Positions 7,228-15,246 of a DNA stretch of 64,000 nucleotides are shown one piece after another. Below the pieces are notes generated by a model. The model had not been told where the DNA came from and made no database searches. It saw only the letters and a program-made list of their open reading frames with translations. The number at the start of each line of letters is the position of its first letter. Positions within the stretch are counted from its first letter, which is position 1. The stretch spans positions 62,001 to 126,000 of the forward strand of contig CACBLI010000002.1 in assembly GCA_902540235.1 (NCBI GenBank). Direction: 5' to 3'. The stretch is from an uncultured Pelagibacteraceae bacterium. Its GTDB lineage: Bacteria; Pseudomonadota; Alphaproteobacteria; Pelagibacterales; Pelagibacteraceae. A program made the position numbers and the translations under genes.

Positions 7228-8670
7228 TTAACCTTTGATGCCAAGATGTGTATATTTTATATTAAGGTAATCTTTAATTGCCATTGATCCGCCCTCACGC
7301 CCATAACCACTTTGCTTTATCCCACCGAAAGGTGCTTCAGCAATCGCTACCATTGGAGTATTTACAGCGACTGAGCCAGTTTCTAATTGTTCTGAAGCAA
7401 GATGAGCAGTTTCCATTGAATTCGTACAAACATAACTGCACAACCCTAATTCATGATTGTTAGCTCTTTCAATTACATCATCAAAAGTTTTAAATGATAA
7501 CATAGGCACTAACGGTCCAAATGGTTCTTGTTTCATTATCGTAAAATCGTCTTTTACTTCGTCAAATACTGTCGGTTCATAATAAAAACCTTTGTTAAAT
7601 CCTGAAGGTCTTTTTCCACCTAATAAAACTTTTGCGCCCTCTTGTTTAGTTTTTTCAACTAATTCCTCTATTTCATTAAGTCTTTTTTTTGTAGTTAACG
7701 GGCCTAATTGAGTTGCTGGATCCATACCATCACCTATTTTTAATTTTTTTGTTTTTTCAATAAATAAATTTACAAATTCATCTTTTTTTCTCTCGTGTAT
7801 ATAAAATCTATTAGGAGATATACAAACTTGACCATTGTTTCTGAATTTAGCAGCTATTGCCATGTCAGCGGCTTTTTTGATATCAGCATCATCAAATACA
7901 ATAAAAGGTGAATGACCTGATAGCTCCATTGTTACTCTTTGAACTTTATCTGCAGCTTGTTTCAATATTATTTTACCTACTCTTGATGATCCAGTAATTG
8001 AAATTTTTTTGACTATATCTGATGCAATTAATTGTTGTGCAATACTAGGTGGATCACCTGACAAAAGATTTACTACGCCTGGTGGCACACCACATTCGTT
8101 ACATATATCAACCATCTCCATTACAATACCGGGTGTAATTACGTCGGGCTTAACTATTACAGAGCAGCCAGCTGCTAGCGCCGTTGAAATTTTTCTTGCA
8201 GACAACACTGCGGGGAAATTCCATGGAGTTAATGCTGCTACAACACCAACTGGTTGATAATAAATATGAACTCTTGTGTCTTCAAACCTGCTTTCAACAG
8301 TTTGTCCGTAAATTCTTTTTGTTTCCTCAGCATTCCATTCGAAAATATCTGCAGCACCATTAACTTCACCTTTAGCTTCTGCAAAAGGTTTTCCAACTTC
8401 AAGTGTCATCCACTTAGCAAGCAGATCTTGCTTCTCTCTCATTTTGTCCGCAATTCTTCTAATGATATAAGATCTTTGCCATGGAGCAGTTTTTTTCCAA
8501 ACTTCTAATCCTTTTGCAGCAGACTTTAATGCTCTTTCAACATCCTGAGTTGTAGCTTTTGAGGCTTTTCCCAAAACTTCTTCATTTGCAGGATTGATTA
8601 CTTCGTAAGTTCCCTCATCTGATGATTTTTGCCATTTACCATCAATGTATTGCCCGAATTTTTCGTACAT
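7228..8670 (-). CDS. NAD(P)-dependent aldehyde dehydrogenase, succinate-semialdehyde dehydrogenase-like
   Basis: A 480-residue class 3-type aldehyde dehydrogenase with all core residues: Asn151 (TPWNFP), the cofactor loop SITGSSRVG at 224-232, Glu249 (MELSGHSP) and the catalytic Cys283 (NNGQVCISPNRF). Length and the GQVCISPNRF context fit succinate-semialdehyde or 2-oxoglutarate-semialdehyde dehydrogenases and related enzymes that oxidise semialdehydes to acids. It is the first gene of a minus-strand run that continues into the FAH hydrolase, CcdA, azoreductase, TPR and 2OG oxygenase genes. It is divergent from the GYD gene across about 100 bp that should hold both promoters. The substrate is inferred only. 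Confidence 0.88.
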   Translation of the reverse strand: MYEKFGQYIDGKWQKSSDEGTYEVINPANEEVLGKASKATTQDVERALKSAAKGLEVWKKTAPWQRSYIIRRIADKMREKQDLLAKWMTLEVGKPFAEAKGEVNGAADIFEWNAEETKRIYGQTVESRFEDTRVHIYYQPVGVVAALTPWNFPAVLSARKISTALAAGCSVIVKPDVITPGIVMEMVDICNECGVPPGVVNLLSGDPPSIAQQLIASDIVKKISITGSSRVGKIILKQAADKVQRVTMELSGHSPFIVFDDADIKKAADMAIAAKFRNNGQVCISPNRFYIHERKKDEFVNLFIEKTKKLKIGDGMDPATQLGPLTTKKRLNEIEELVEKTKQEGAKVLLGGKRPSGFNKGFYYEPTVFDEVKDDFTIMKQEPFGPLVPMLSFKTFDDVIERANNHELGLCSYVCTNSMETAHLASEQLETGSVAVNTPMVAIAEAPFGGIKQSGYGREGGSMAIKDYLNIKYTHLGIKG

Positions 8671-8773
8671 AAGTTCAATTTAGCATTACTATAGGGTGTG
8701 TCTACTATGTAATTTTTACACATTAATAATCTCTAATTAGATGATACTATTTTTAAAAAAAAAGGAGTTCAAT

Positions 8774-9091
8774 ATGAAAGCATATATAATGGGAAATTAC
8801 ACTGAAAAAGCTTTTCAAGGATTTTTAAAAGATCCAACGAGTGATAGAAAAGCAGTTGTAGAACAATTAACAAAAGCTATGGGTGGAACAATGCATAGCA
8901 TGGATATTGTAAGAGGCTCTTATGATTTTGTAGTTGTTACTGATGTTCCAAGCTTTGATGATTTTGCTGCAATTAAATTAGTTGTTGAAGCATCAGGTGC
9001 TGTAAAAAACTTGACAATACTTGAGGCAATTGATTTTACAAAAGCTACAACTAAAGCAAGTAAGATCGGTTACAAAGCACCGGGTCAATAA
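8774..9091 (+). CDS. GYD domain protein
   Basis: A 105-residue protein of the GYD family (small dimeric alpha/beta-barrel proteins of unknown function), recognised from the order of YIMGNYTEKAFQGF, the RKAVVEQLTKAMGG helix and the GSYDFVVVTDVPS strand containing the GxYD motif. I chose the ATG at 8774 because a perfect AAAGGAG lies 5-11 bases upstream; the in-frame ATG at 8741 would add an 11-residue lysine-rich leader and is unlikely. It stands alone, followed directly by a strong hairpin terminator, so it is probably a single-gene transcript. Confidence 0.87.
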   Translation: MKAYIMGNYTEKAFQGFLKDPTSDRKAVVEQLTKAMGGTMHSMDIVRGSYDFVVVTDVPSFDDFAAIKLVVEASGAVKNLTILEAIDFTKATTKASKIGYKAPGQ

Positions 9092-9099
9092 TTTTTGGT

Positions 9100-9142
9100 A
9101 TAACTTCCAGTTGCGGACTGGGAGTTATATTATTTTTTTTTT
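9100..9142 (+). terminator. Rho-independent terminator after the GYD gene
   Basis: A 12-bp stem, 9100-9111 pairing with 9117-9128, is continuous apart from one G-U wobble. The loop is TGCGG, and a run of ten T residues follows closely at 9133-9142. It starts 9 bases after the GYD stop. The convergent thioesterase gene ends at 9130, so the T tract also encodes the lysine-rich C-terminus of that protein, and the hairpin may end transcription from both sides. It is the only classical terminator that I found in the window. Confidence 0.88.
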
Positions 9143-9603
9143 AGTTTTGAAGAAAACTTAAGATCGTCATTTGTAAATTTTGAAGAATTCTCTTTGATAT
9201 AATCGTCCATAATCTTTACTTTTTCATCTTCAAATTCAGATACTTTTCTACTGTTTAGATCAACATATAAAGCTAAAACTTCTATAGTTGATGCAAGAAA
9301 CTTTTTTTCTTTGTGAACCATCTCCATTTTATATTGTAGTCTTTTCTTATCATGGTCAAAATAAACTAGGTTAACATCTACCTCATCACCAAGTTTGAGT
9401 TCTTGATTGTAGGTAATATTTGACTCAACGATCATAGTACTTTTGCCAGTTGTTTTTGCTGAGTGTTCTCCCATTTTGAATATGCTATTTAAAGTATCAG
9501 CGCCATATTTATCAAAAATCAGTAGATAATAAGATACGTTCATATGATCATTATAATCTATCCAATCTTTAATTATTTTTTGTGAGCTCAGAAAGACCGA
9601 CAT
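9130..9603 (-). CDS. Acyl-CoA thioesterase, hotdog fold (4HBT-like)
   Basis: A 157-residue single hotdog domain. The motif WIDYNDHMNVSYYLLIFDKYG (residues 14-34) is the 4-hydroxybenzoyl-CoA-thioesterase-type active site with Asp16 as the expected nucleophile or base, and the helix following HMN is typical. A lysine-rich tail ends the protein. Similar thioesterases act in carnitine and short-chain acyl-CoA metabolism, but the substrate cannot be read here. It is downstream of DUF779 (gap 17 bases) and aldB-like genes in the same direction, so it may be part of the same transcription unit. Confidence 0.82.
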   Translation of the reverse strand: MSVFLSSQKIIKDWIDYNDHMNVSYYLLIFDKYGADTLNSIFKMGEHSAKTTGKSTMIVESNITYNQELKLGDEVDVNLVYFDHDKKRLQYKMEMVHKEKKFLASTIEVLALYVDLNSRKVSEFEDEKVKIMDDYIKENSSKFTNDDLKFSSKLKKK

Positions 9604-9620
9604 TAATGTTTTACTTTTTT

Positions 9621-9974
9621 TTAATGATTTGGATTTTCGTTATCCACTACAAGACATATTTCGGATTTTGTTAAAAATCTTCTTCCCGTTCCATTGTCTA
9701 ATGAAAACATGCCTCCAATTCCCTCTACAGCGTCTATTGTAAGATCTGTATGTTTCCATTTTTCATACTGATCACCATTCATATAAAAAGGAACTCCGCC
9801 TATTTCACCAAGTTTTATATCGTTGTCACCTAGCGGAAATTCTCCTTCTTGAAAACACATTGGTGCACTTCCGTCACAACAACCCCCTGATTGATGAAAC
9901 ATCAATTTTTCTCCATATTTCTTTTTTAATTCCGATAGTAAGTTTAATGCCGAATGTGTTGCAGATACTTTCAT
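9621..9974 (-). CDS. DUF779 family protein, aldehyde dehydrogenase partner
   Basis: A 117-residue protein of the DUF779 family, which very often sits beside acetaldehyde-type aldehyde dehydrogenases and is of unknown function. Diagnostic features are the HQSGGCCDGSAPMCF cysteine cluster and the GEIGGVPFYMNGDQYEKWKHTDLTIDAVEG segment, a likely metal site. I chose the ATG at 9974 (protein starting MKVSATHSALNLL) because it aligns with the family's usual start, and the upstream in-frame ATG at 9992 is buried in a stable hairpin. The neighbouring upstream gene is the matching aldehyde dehydrogenase. Confidence 0.85.
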   Translation of the reverse strand: MKVSATHSALNLLSELKKKYGEKLMFHQSGGCCDGSAPMCFQEGEFPLGDNDIKLGEIGGVPFYMNGDQYEKWKHTDLTIDAVEGIGGMFSLDNGTGRRFLTKSEICLVVDNENPNH

Positions 9975-9983
9975 ATTTTTTCT

Positions 9984-10012
9984 CTGGCCCATGATATCGA
10001 ATCATGGACCAG
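9984..10012 (-). promoter_or_regulatory. Intercistronic hairpin between aldehyde dehydrogenase and DUF779 genes
   Basis: Positions 9984-9987 (CTGG) and 9989-9995 pair with 10001-10007 and 10009-10012 (CCAG) around a 5-base loop, giving 11 base pairs with a single C/A mismatch. It is clearly GC-richer than its surroundings. On the minus-strand transcript it lies 14 bases after the dehydrogenase stop and immediately before the DUF779 start. No T run follows, so it is more likely an mRNA-stability or translation-control element than a terminator. Confidence 0.65.
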
Positions 10013-10026
10013 TATATATTATTTAA

Positions 10027-11766
10027 TTAAAAGAAGCCTAATTTTTTCTCAGCATAAGAAACGTGGAGATTCTTATTCTGTCTGTAATGATTAAGCATCA
10101 TTTTGTGAGTTTCTCTTCCAACTCCAGATTGTTTGTAACCACCAAATGGAGAGTGAGCTGGATAAGCGTGATAGCAATTAGTCCATACTATCCCTGCTTG
10201 TATTGCTCTACCCATTCTGTGAGCTATATTACCATTTCTAGTCCACACAGCTGCGCCTAAACCATAAAGAGTATCATTAGCAATTTTCAATGCCTCTGCT
10301 TCATCTTTAAATTTAATTACAGATACAACAGGTCCAAAGATCTCTTCTTGAGAAATTCGCATGCTGTTATTAGCTTCAAAAATAGTTGGTTGAATATAAT
10401 TACCTTTTTCCAATCCACTATTAAGTTTAGCAGCACTTCCTCCTGTAAGAACCTTAGCACCCTCTTTTTTTCCAAGCTCAAGATAAGATTTAATCTTCTC
10501 CATTTGCTCTACAGATGCTTGAGCTCCAATCATGGTTTCCATTTTTAAAGGATTGTCTTGAACAACAGCTTTTGTTCTAGCAATAGCTCTTTCCATGAAT
10601 TTATCATAGATAGACTCTTGTATTAAAGCTCTACTCGGACAAGTACATACCTCACCTTGGTTAAGATTGAACATTACAAAACCCTCAATACACTTATCAA
10701 AGAAATCATCATCTTTTTCCATGATGTCTTCAAAGAAAATATTAGGGGATTTTCCGCCTAACTCTAAAGTAATTGGAATAATGTTTTGTGCAGCGTACTG
10801 CATAATCAATCTTCCAGTTGTTGTTTCACCAGTAAAGGCAACTTTAGCAACTCTTTTAGATGATGCTAAAGGTTTACCTGCTTCTAGTCCAAAACCACTG
10901 ACGATGTTAACAACTCCAGGAGGTAATAAATCTCCAATAAGTTCCATCATTACCATAATAGAAGCTGGTGTTTGCTCAGCTGGTTTTAATACCGAACAGT
11001 TTCCTGCAGCAAGAGCTGGTGCTAATTTCCATGTTGCCATTAATAATGGAAAATTCCATGGAACTATCTGACCAACAACTCCTAGTGGTTCATGAAAATT
11101 GTATGAGTATTGATTATTAGCAATTTCAGCAATTGATCCTTCTTCTGCTCTAATCACACCAGCAAAATATCTCCAATGATCAATAACCAAAGGTAAATCT
11201 GCTGCCATACATTCTCTTATAGGTTTTCCATTATCTAAACATTCAGCTGTAGCTAATAAGTTTAGATTCTTCTCTAAAACATCAGCAATCTTATACAATA
11301 TGTTAGATCTAGTTGTGATGTCTGTCTTTCCCCATTCAGGAAAAGCTGCGTGAGCTGCATCCAATGCTGCTTCAACGTCTTGTTCATTTGATCGTGCTAC
11401 CGAACAGATTTTCTCATTTGATATCGGGCTAACATTATCAAAATATTTGCCTGATTTTGGTTCCACAAACTTACCGTTTATATAATTTCCATATTTAGCT
11501 TTAAACGGAAATTTAACCTTTAAATGAGAAGTATCTAATACAGATGACACTTTCATTGCTTCTGCACTCATTTTTTTTACTCCTTTTGTTTTTTTTACTG
11601 TTTTTAGCTTATGTTTTTTTCTAGACTTTTTTGAACGCTTCTTAGTCGCAGACTTTTTTGTCACAACTTTTTTTTTCGTTTTTATTTTTTTTCTAGAAGT
11701 TTTGACCAATTTAGATTTTCTTTTTTTGGTCTTTAGTTTTGCTATTTTTTTTCTTTTAATAGCCAT
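10027..11766 (-). CDS. NAD-dependent aldehyde dehydrogenase (AldB/ExaC-like) with lysine-rich N-terminal extension
   Basis: A 579-residue reading frame. Residues 66-579 (514 aa) are a complete aldehyde dehydrogenase: [33 protein letters not shown] with the catalytic Glu, and [15 protein letters not shown] with the catalytic Cys. That form is typical of acetaldehyde/AldB-type enzymes, which oxidise acetaldehyde or similar short aldehydes with NAD. Residues 1-65 are an extreme Lys/Arg/Thr/Ser segment resembling histone H1-like tails and are not part of the family. An internal ATG at 11571 with a perfect AAAGGAG upstream would give the normal-sized enzyme, so two forms may be made. The next gene is its usual companion, DUF779. 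Confidence 0.88.
   Translation of the reverse strand: MAIKRKKIAKLKTKKRKSKLVKTSRKKIKTKKKVVTKKSATKKRSKKSRKKHKLKTVKKTKGVKKMSAEAMKVSSVLDTSHLKVKFPFKAKYGNYINGKFVEPKSGKYFDNVSPISNEKICSVARSNEQDVEAALDAAHAAFPEWGKTDITTRSNILYKIADVLEKNLNLLATAECLDNGKPIRECMAADLPLVIDHWRYFAGVIRAEEGSIAEIANNQYSYNFHEPLGVVGQIVPWNFPLLMATWKLAPALAAGNCSVLKPAEQTPASIMVMMELIGDLLPPGVVNIVSGFGLEAGKPLASSKRVAKVAFTGETTTGRLIMQYAAQNIIPITLELGGKSPNIFFEDIMEKDDDFFDKCIEGFVMFNLNQGEVCTCPSRALIQESIYDKFMERAIARTKAVVQDNPLKMETMIGAQASVEQMEKIKSYLELGKKEGAKVLTGGSAAKLNSGLEKGNYIQPTIFEANNSMRISQEEIFGPVVSVIKFKDEAEALKIANDTLYGLGAAVWTRNGNIAHRMGRAIQAGIVWTNCYHAYPAHSPFGGYKQSGVGRETHKMMLNHYRQNKNLHVSYAEKKLGFF
11569..11586 (-). promoter_or_regulatory. Internal ribosome binding site and alternative start of the aldehyde dehydrogenase
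   Basis: On the minus strand AAAGGAG occupies 11586-11580, followed after 8 bases by ATG at 11571-11569. Starting here gives a 514-residue protein beginning [10 protein letters not shown], the normal length for AldB-type enzymes. This is a much better initiation signal than the one before the outer ATG at 11766, where no clear Shine-Dalgarno sequence is present. Confidence 0.75.
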
Positions 11767-11919
11767 TCTTTATTAAACTCGAAAAAATTGGCTGTTGCTA
11801 ATTTTATAATACTTTATTTTCTACTTACGATTGTACGATTACTACATCTTGTGGTTATCATAAAAATCTTTAATATTTTAATTATAAAAAAATCAGCATT
11901 CTTATTTATAAAAAATCAA

Positions 11920-12828
11920 ATGGATATCAATTTCTTTAAAAAAACGAGAATATTAGATGGTGGTATGGGCCAAGAACTTTTAGCCAGGGGAATGAAACCA
12001 CAAGGAACTTTGTGGAGTGCCACCGCAATACTAAACGAAAAATATCATAAGCTGCTATATGATACACATGTTGATTTCATCAAAGCTGGTGCGGAAGTAA
12101 TAGTAACTACCACTTTTGCGTCCAGAAAAATTAGATTAAGAGAAAATAAACTCGAAGATAAATTTGAATATTTAAATAAAACAGCTGGAGAATTAGCAAA
12201 AAAAACAAAAGAAATATATCCAGATATTCTTATTGCTGGATGTTTACCTCCTCAAAATTTAACTTATAAAGAAGATAATAGATCTAGTGATGAGATAAGT
12301 CAGAACTTTTATGAACATGCTAAATTATTAAATCCTTATAGTGATTTTTTCTATCTAGATGTAATTAGCAGTGTCAGAGAACTTGAATTAGCAATCAAAA
12401 GTATTGACGAATTCAAAAAACCATATCTTATTGGGGCGCATATCTCTCAAGGGAAAAATATGCCGAGTGGAGAAAAAATTTCTGATATTATAAGAAAAAA
12501 AAAAGATAAGGATTTACTGGGAATAATACTTTCATGTGTCTCTCCAGAAAATTTTCTATTAAACTTAGACGAATTAAAAAATTTAGGTATACCTTTTGGT
12601 TTTAAATTAAATTCTTACATAAAAACAAACCCATTTCCTAACCTTGATGAACACGAAAAAGATAAAAAATCTGTTGATCCAAAAGAATTTTTAGGCAAAA
12701 GAAAAGATTTAACTCCAAAAAAAATGGCAGAATTTGCTAAAAAATTTAAAGATAGTGGAGCAACTATACTGGGAGGTTGTTGCGAAACCAGTCCTGCTCA
12801 TATAAAAGAGATGTCAAAATTAGTCTGA
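11920..12828 (+). CDS. Homocysteine S-methyltransferase family protein (BHMT/MmuM-like)
   Basis: A 302-residue zinc methyltransferase domain. It starts with KTRILDGGMGQELLARG (residues 8-24), has Cys206 in ILSCVSPEN and the paired Cys287-Cys288 in GGCCETSPAH, the three zinc ligands that activate homocysteine for methylation to methionine. The usual acidic ExxS/ETM motif reads DVISS (Asp148), a conservative change. The methyl donor may be glycine betaine, S-methylmethionine or another methylated compound. I chose the ATG at 11920 because the 44-codon open frame upstream would add an unrelated hydrophobic segment. The upstream 150 bp show no riboswitch that I can recognise. Confidence 0.83.
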   Translation: MDINFFKKTRILDGGMGQELLARGMKPQGTLWSATAILNEKYHKLLYDTHVDFIKAGAEVIVTTTFASRKIRLRENKLEDKFEYLNKTAGELAKKTKEIYPDILIAGCLPPQNLTYKEDNRSSDEISQNFYEHAKLLNPYSDFFYLDVISSVRELELAIKSIDEFKKPYLIGAHISQGKNMPSGEKISDIIRKKKDKDLLGIILSCVSPENFLLNLDELKNLGIPFGFKLNSYIKTNPFPNLDEHEKDKKSVDPKEFLGKRKDLTPKKMAEFAKKFKDSGATILGGCCETSPAHIKEMSKLV

Positions 12829-12853
12829 CTAAGTTTAATATTTAAAAATATAA

Positions 12854-13753
12854 ATGAAAAATATTACAGTTGTTGTTCTGACATTTAATACATCTGAAAA
12901 TATTATTTTAGATTGTTTATCTTCAATTGATAAAGATACAAAGATACTTATTGTAGAAAATTCAAATAAATTTGTTCACGAAAAAAAAATTTTATCAAAA
13001 TTTGATAATGTTACTATCAAATGCACAGGTAAAAATTTGGGCTATGGTGGTGGCAATAATTTTGGAATAACTGAAGCCAAGACAGATTACATCTTAATCT
13101 TAAATCCAGATGTTATTTGTAGTAAGAATTTTTTTTCTAATATTAAAAATGTAATTAAAGAAAATAATGATTTTTCAATAATTGGTTGCCAATATTTATA
13201 TGATAAAGTTTTTATGCCAGCTGGTTTTTTTGATAAAAAAAAAAACAAAAAATTCGTAGAAAATTTTCGAAATGATAAAATAGATGATCTTTCTGAGGTT
13301 GATTGGGTTACCGGTTGTTCTATGCTTTTAAATAATAAGAAATTTAAAAGTAAAAAAATTTTTGATGAAAATTACTTCCTATATTTTGAAGAATTTGATT
13401 TATGTAAATCATTGATAGATAAAGGAGAAAAAATTTTTTCTTCAAAAAAACTTAAAATTCATCACCTTGGATTTAAAAGTTCATTGGATAATAACTCTAC
13501 TTACAAAAATAATATAAATCATATGAGAGAGTGGCACTGGATGTGGTCATCGTTTTATTTTTATAAAAAGAATTTTAATTATCTTCTTGCTCTGAGAAAA
13601 ACAGTTGGAAAATTAATTTCGTCTATTTTTAAAATTGTATTTTATTCACTAACATTTAATAAAATTGAAAAAGAAAAATACAAATATAGATTTTTAGGCA
13701 TGTATAACGCAATTTTAAATAGACCTTCAAGTTTTAGGTTTAATAATGATTAA
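12854..13753 (+). CDS. Glycosyltransferase family 2 (rhamnosyltransferase-like)
   Basis: A 299-residue inverting GT-A glycosyltransferase. It begins ITVVVLTFNTSENIILDCLSSI, the nucleotide-sugar-binding strand, followed by NLGYGGGNNFGI near residue 60 and the metal-site region YILILNPDVI around 75-84. WVTGCSMLLNN near 150 and the acceptor-side YFLYFEEFDLCKSL are typical of rhamnosyltransferase-like members acting on cell-surface polysaccharide or O-antigen. A long aromatic and basic C-terminal segment may attach to the membrane. No other polysaccharide genes are adjacent, so the acceptor is unknown. Confidence 0.85.
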   Translation: MKNITVVVLTFNTSENIILDCLSSIDKDTKILIVENSNKFVHEKKILSKFDNVTIKCTGKNLGYGGGNNFGITEAKTDYILILNPDVICSKNFFSNIKNVIKENNDFSIIGCQYLYDKVFMPAGFFDKKKNKKFVENFRNDKIDDLSEVDWVTGCSMLLNNKKFKSKKIFDENYFLYFEEFDLCKSLIDKGEKIFSSKKLKIHHLGFKSSLDNNSTYKNNINHMREWHWMWSSFYFYKKNFNYLLALRKTVGKLISSIFKIVFYSLTFNKIEKEKYKYRFLGMYNAILNRPSSFRFNND

Positions 13754-13756
13754 TTT

Positions 13757-14629
13757 TTATTTTGCTTTTTTAACAAAGTAAATTCCAACAACGACTGCAA
13801 CTAATGAAACTAATACCTTAACTGTTATTATTTCTTTTAAAAAAATGTAACTTAATATTGTTCCAAATATCGGTATCAAATAAGAAACTTGAGATTGAAA
13901 AATTAATCCATTTTTTACAAGAATTTTAAATCTTAAAAGCCAAGCGATACCTGTTGAAACTAAACCTAGATAAATTACTGAAATTGTTGAGTCTAATCTC
14001 GGCTCTAAGTACCAGGGCTGTTCGATAAAAGCGACTAAAGGAATTAAGATAATCGTCGCCCAAATTAAAATAGATCCTGTTACATTTTCATTTTTCTTTT
14101 TACTTATCTTCAATGTTAAAACGCCACCAATTACATAACAAGTTGAACCCAGTAAAATTAGTAAGGCTGAAAAAAAGTTATTCTCGTCTATCAATAAATT
14201 ATCTGAAAATAAAAATACAATACCAGAAAAACCTATCAATATCCCTATAGTTTTAACAAAATTAAATTTTTCGTTTTTCAGATATAAATGGCCAAGAACT
14301 GTTGAGCTAAGAGGGGTTGTGGACATTAAGATAGCTGCTAGATTGCTCTGAACAGATTTAACTCCATAAGCAATTAAAAAAAAAGGAGCTACTAAATTTA
14401 TAAAACCTATCATTGCAAACCAATGCCAATCATTTGAAAAAGCCTCAATCTTTATATTTTTAAAATAACAAAGTAATAACACAGGTATTGCTCCAAAGAA
14501 TACTCTAAGGAAAGCAATAGTTACTGGGCCGAAAGAATATGTTGCAATTTTTATATTAAAAAAAGCAGATGCCCAAATTAATGCTAAAATAGTAAGTAAA
14601 AAATAATCAAATAATGATGGTTGTTTCAT
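13757..14629 (-). CDS. EamA/DMT-family transporter
   Basis: A 290-residue integral membrane protein with ten predicted helices arranged as two EamA repeats, each of five helices. The first repeat carries LLTILALIWASAFFNIKIA and the second the YLIPIFGTILSYIFLKE motif near residues 249-265, the usual signature of drug/metabolite exporters. Substrates in the family include amino acids and metabolites. Its start overlaps the YbaK stop by 4 bases (ATGA), so both are probably translated together. It ends 3 bases from the convergent glycosyltransferase stop. Confidence 0.88.
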   Translation of the reverse strand: MKQPSLFDYFLLTILALIWASAFFNIKIATYSFGPVTIAFLRVFFGAIPVLLLCYFKNIKIEAFSNDWHWFAMIGFINLVAPFFLIAYGVKSVQSNLAAILMSTTPLSSTVLGHLYLKNEKFNFVKTIGILIGFSGIVFLFSDNLLIDENNFFSALLILLGSTCYVIGGVLTLKISKKKNENVTGSILIWATIILIPLVAFIEQPWYLEPRLDSTISVIYLGLVSTGIAWLLRFKILVKNGLIFQSQVSYLIPIFGTILSYIFLKEIITVKVLVSLVAVVVGIYFVKKAK

Positions 14630-15105
14630 TGAGTTATATCTTTAATAAATCCTTTGGTTATTTTTTGTAAATCATCAAAATTAGTTTTAAATACACAATT
14701 TGGATGTCCAGCAGCAGCATATAAATTTTCAAATCTAGCCAATGAATGATCTATTAATATTTCTATTTTATTTAAATGACCAACAGGTGAAACGCCTCCT
14801 ATTGTGTAACCTGTGATATTTTTTACCTCATCTGGTGAAGCCATTGAGGCATCTTTTATATTTAGGGTTTTTTTAATTTTATTTAATGAAGCTTTTTTGT
14901 CTCCAGAAACTAAAAATAAAGTGAAAGTATTCTCTGTTTTAAAAAGTAAACTCTTCACTATCGCCCCAACCTCACAACCTAAAGAGGAGGCAGCCTCAAT
15001 TGCAGTTTTAGCTGAACTGTCTAAAACTATAACGCTCATTTCACTGTTATATTCTTTAATTGATTTCTCTGCTCTTTTGACCGGTTCTTTCTCTAATAAA
15101 GTCAT
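14626..15105 (-). CDS. YbaK/EbsC-type aminoacyl-tRNA deacylase
   Basis: A 159-residue YbaK/ProX-fold protein. Key features are the LGCEVGAIVKSLLFKTEN segment near residues 41-58 with the catalytic lysine, the LNKIKKTLNIKDASMASPDEVKNITGYTIGGVSPVGH region at 76-110, and a C-terminal AAAGHPNCVFKTNFDDL. These editing proteins hydrolyse misacylated tRNAs such as Cys-tRNA(Pro) or Ala-tRNA(Pro). Specificity within the family is not clear. It is the upstream partner of the EamA transporter gene. The roughly 140 bp between it and glnA must hold divergent promoters. Confidence 0.85.
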   Translation of the reverse strand: MTLLEKEPVKRAEKSIKEYNSEMSVIVLDSSAKTAIEAASSLGCEVGAIVKSLLFKTENTFTLFLVSGDKKASLNKIKKTLNIKDASMASPDEVKNITGYTIGGVSPVGHLNKIEILIDHSLARFENLYAAAGHPNCVFKTNFDDLQKITKGFIKDITQ

Positions 15106-15246
15106 TATTCAACTTCTAATTGTTAGTTATTTTTAAAAATTAGTATTACACTCATGTTAAAATTGCATAGGTGTTATTAAGTAAAAGTGCATTATGTAGC
15201 AGGCTTTTTTTGGTATTACAACGATCTGAATTACAAAGGAGAGAAA

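Noticed and set aside
10667-11071. 134-codon ORF antisense to the aldehyde dehydrogenase
   Set aside because: It is a shadow of the strongly conserved enzyme frame on the opposite strand, with no family resemblance or ribosome binding site.
11788-11919. 44-codon hydrophobic extension upstream of the homocysteine methyltransferase
   Set aside because: The frame is open, but the segment looks like a random AT-rich hydrophobic translation, starts at TTG, and would put a membrane helix on a cytoplasmic zinc enzyme. The ATG at 11920 gives the normal start.
11767-11919. Possible SAM-type riboswitch upstream of the homocysteine methyltransferase
   Set aside because: SAM-responsive elements occur upstream of such genes in marine alphaproteobacteria, but I could not find a stem or pseudoknot pattern in this AT-rich stretch. 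A covariance-model search would decide.
15106-15246. Glutamine riboswitch or NtrC site upstream of glnA
   Set aside because: Neither the conserved glutamine riboswitch core nor a TGCAC-type NtrC palindrome is visible. The in-frame GTG at 15187 adds 20 codons without homology.
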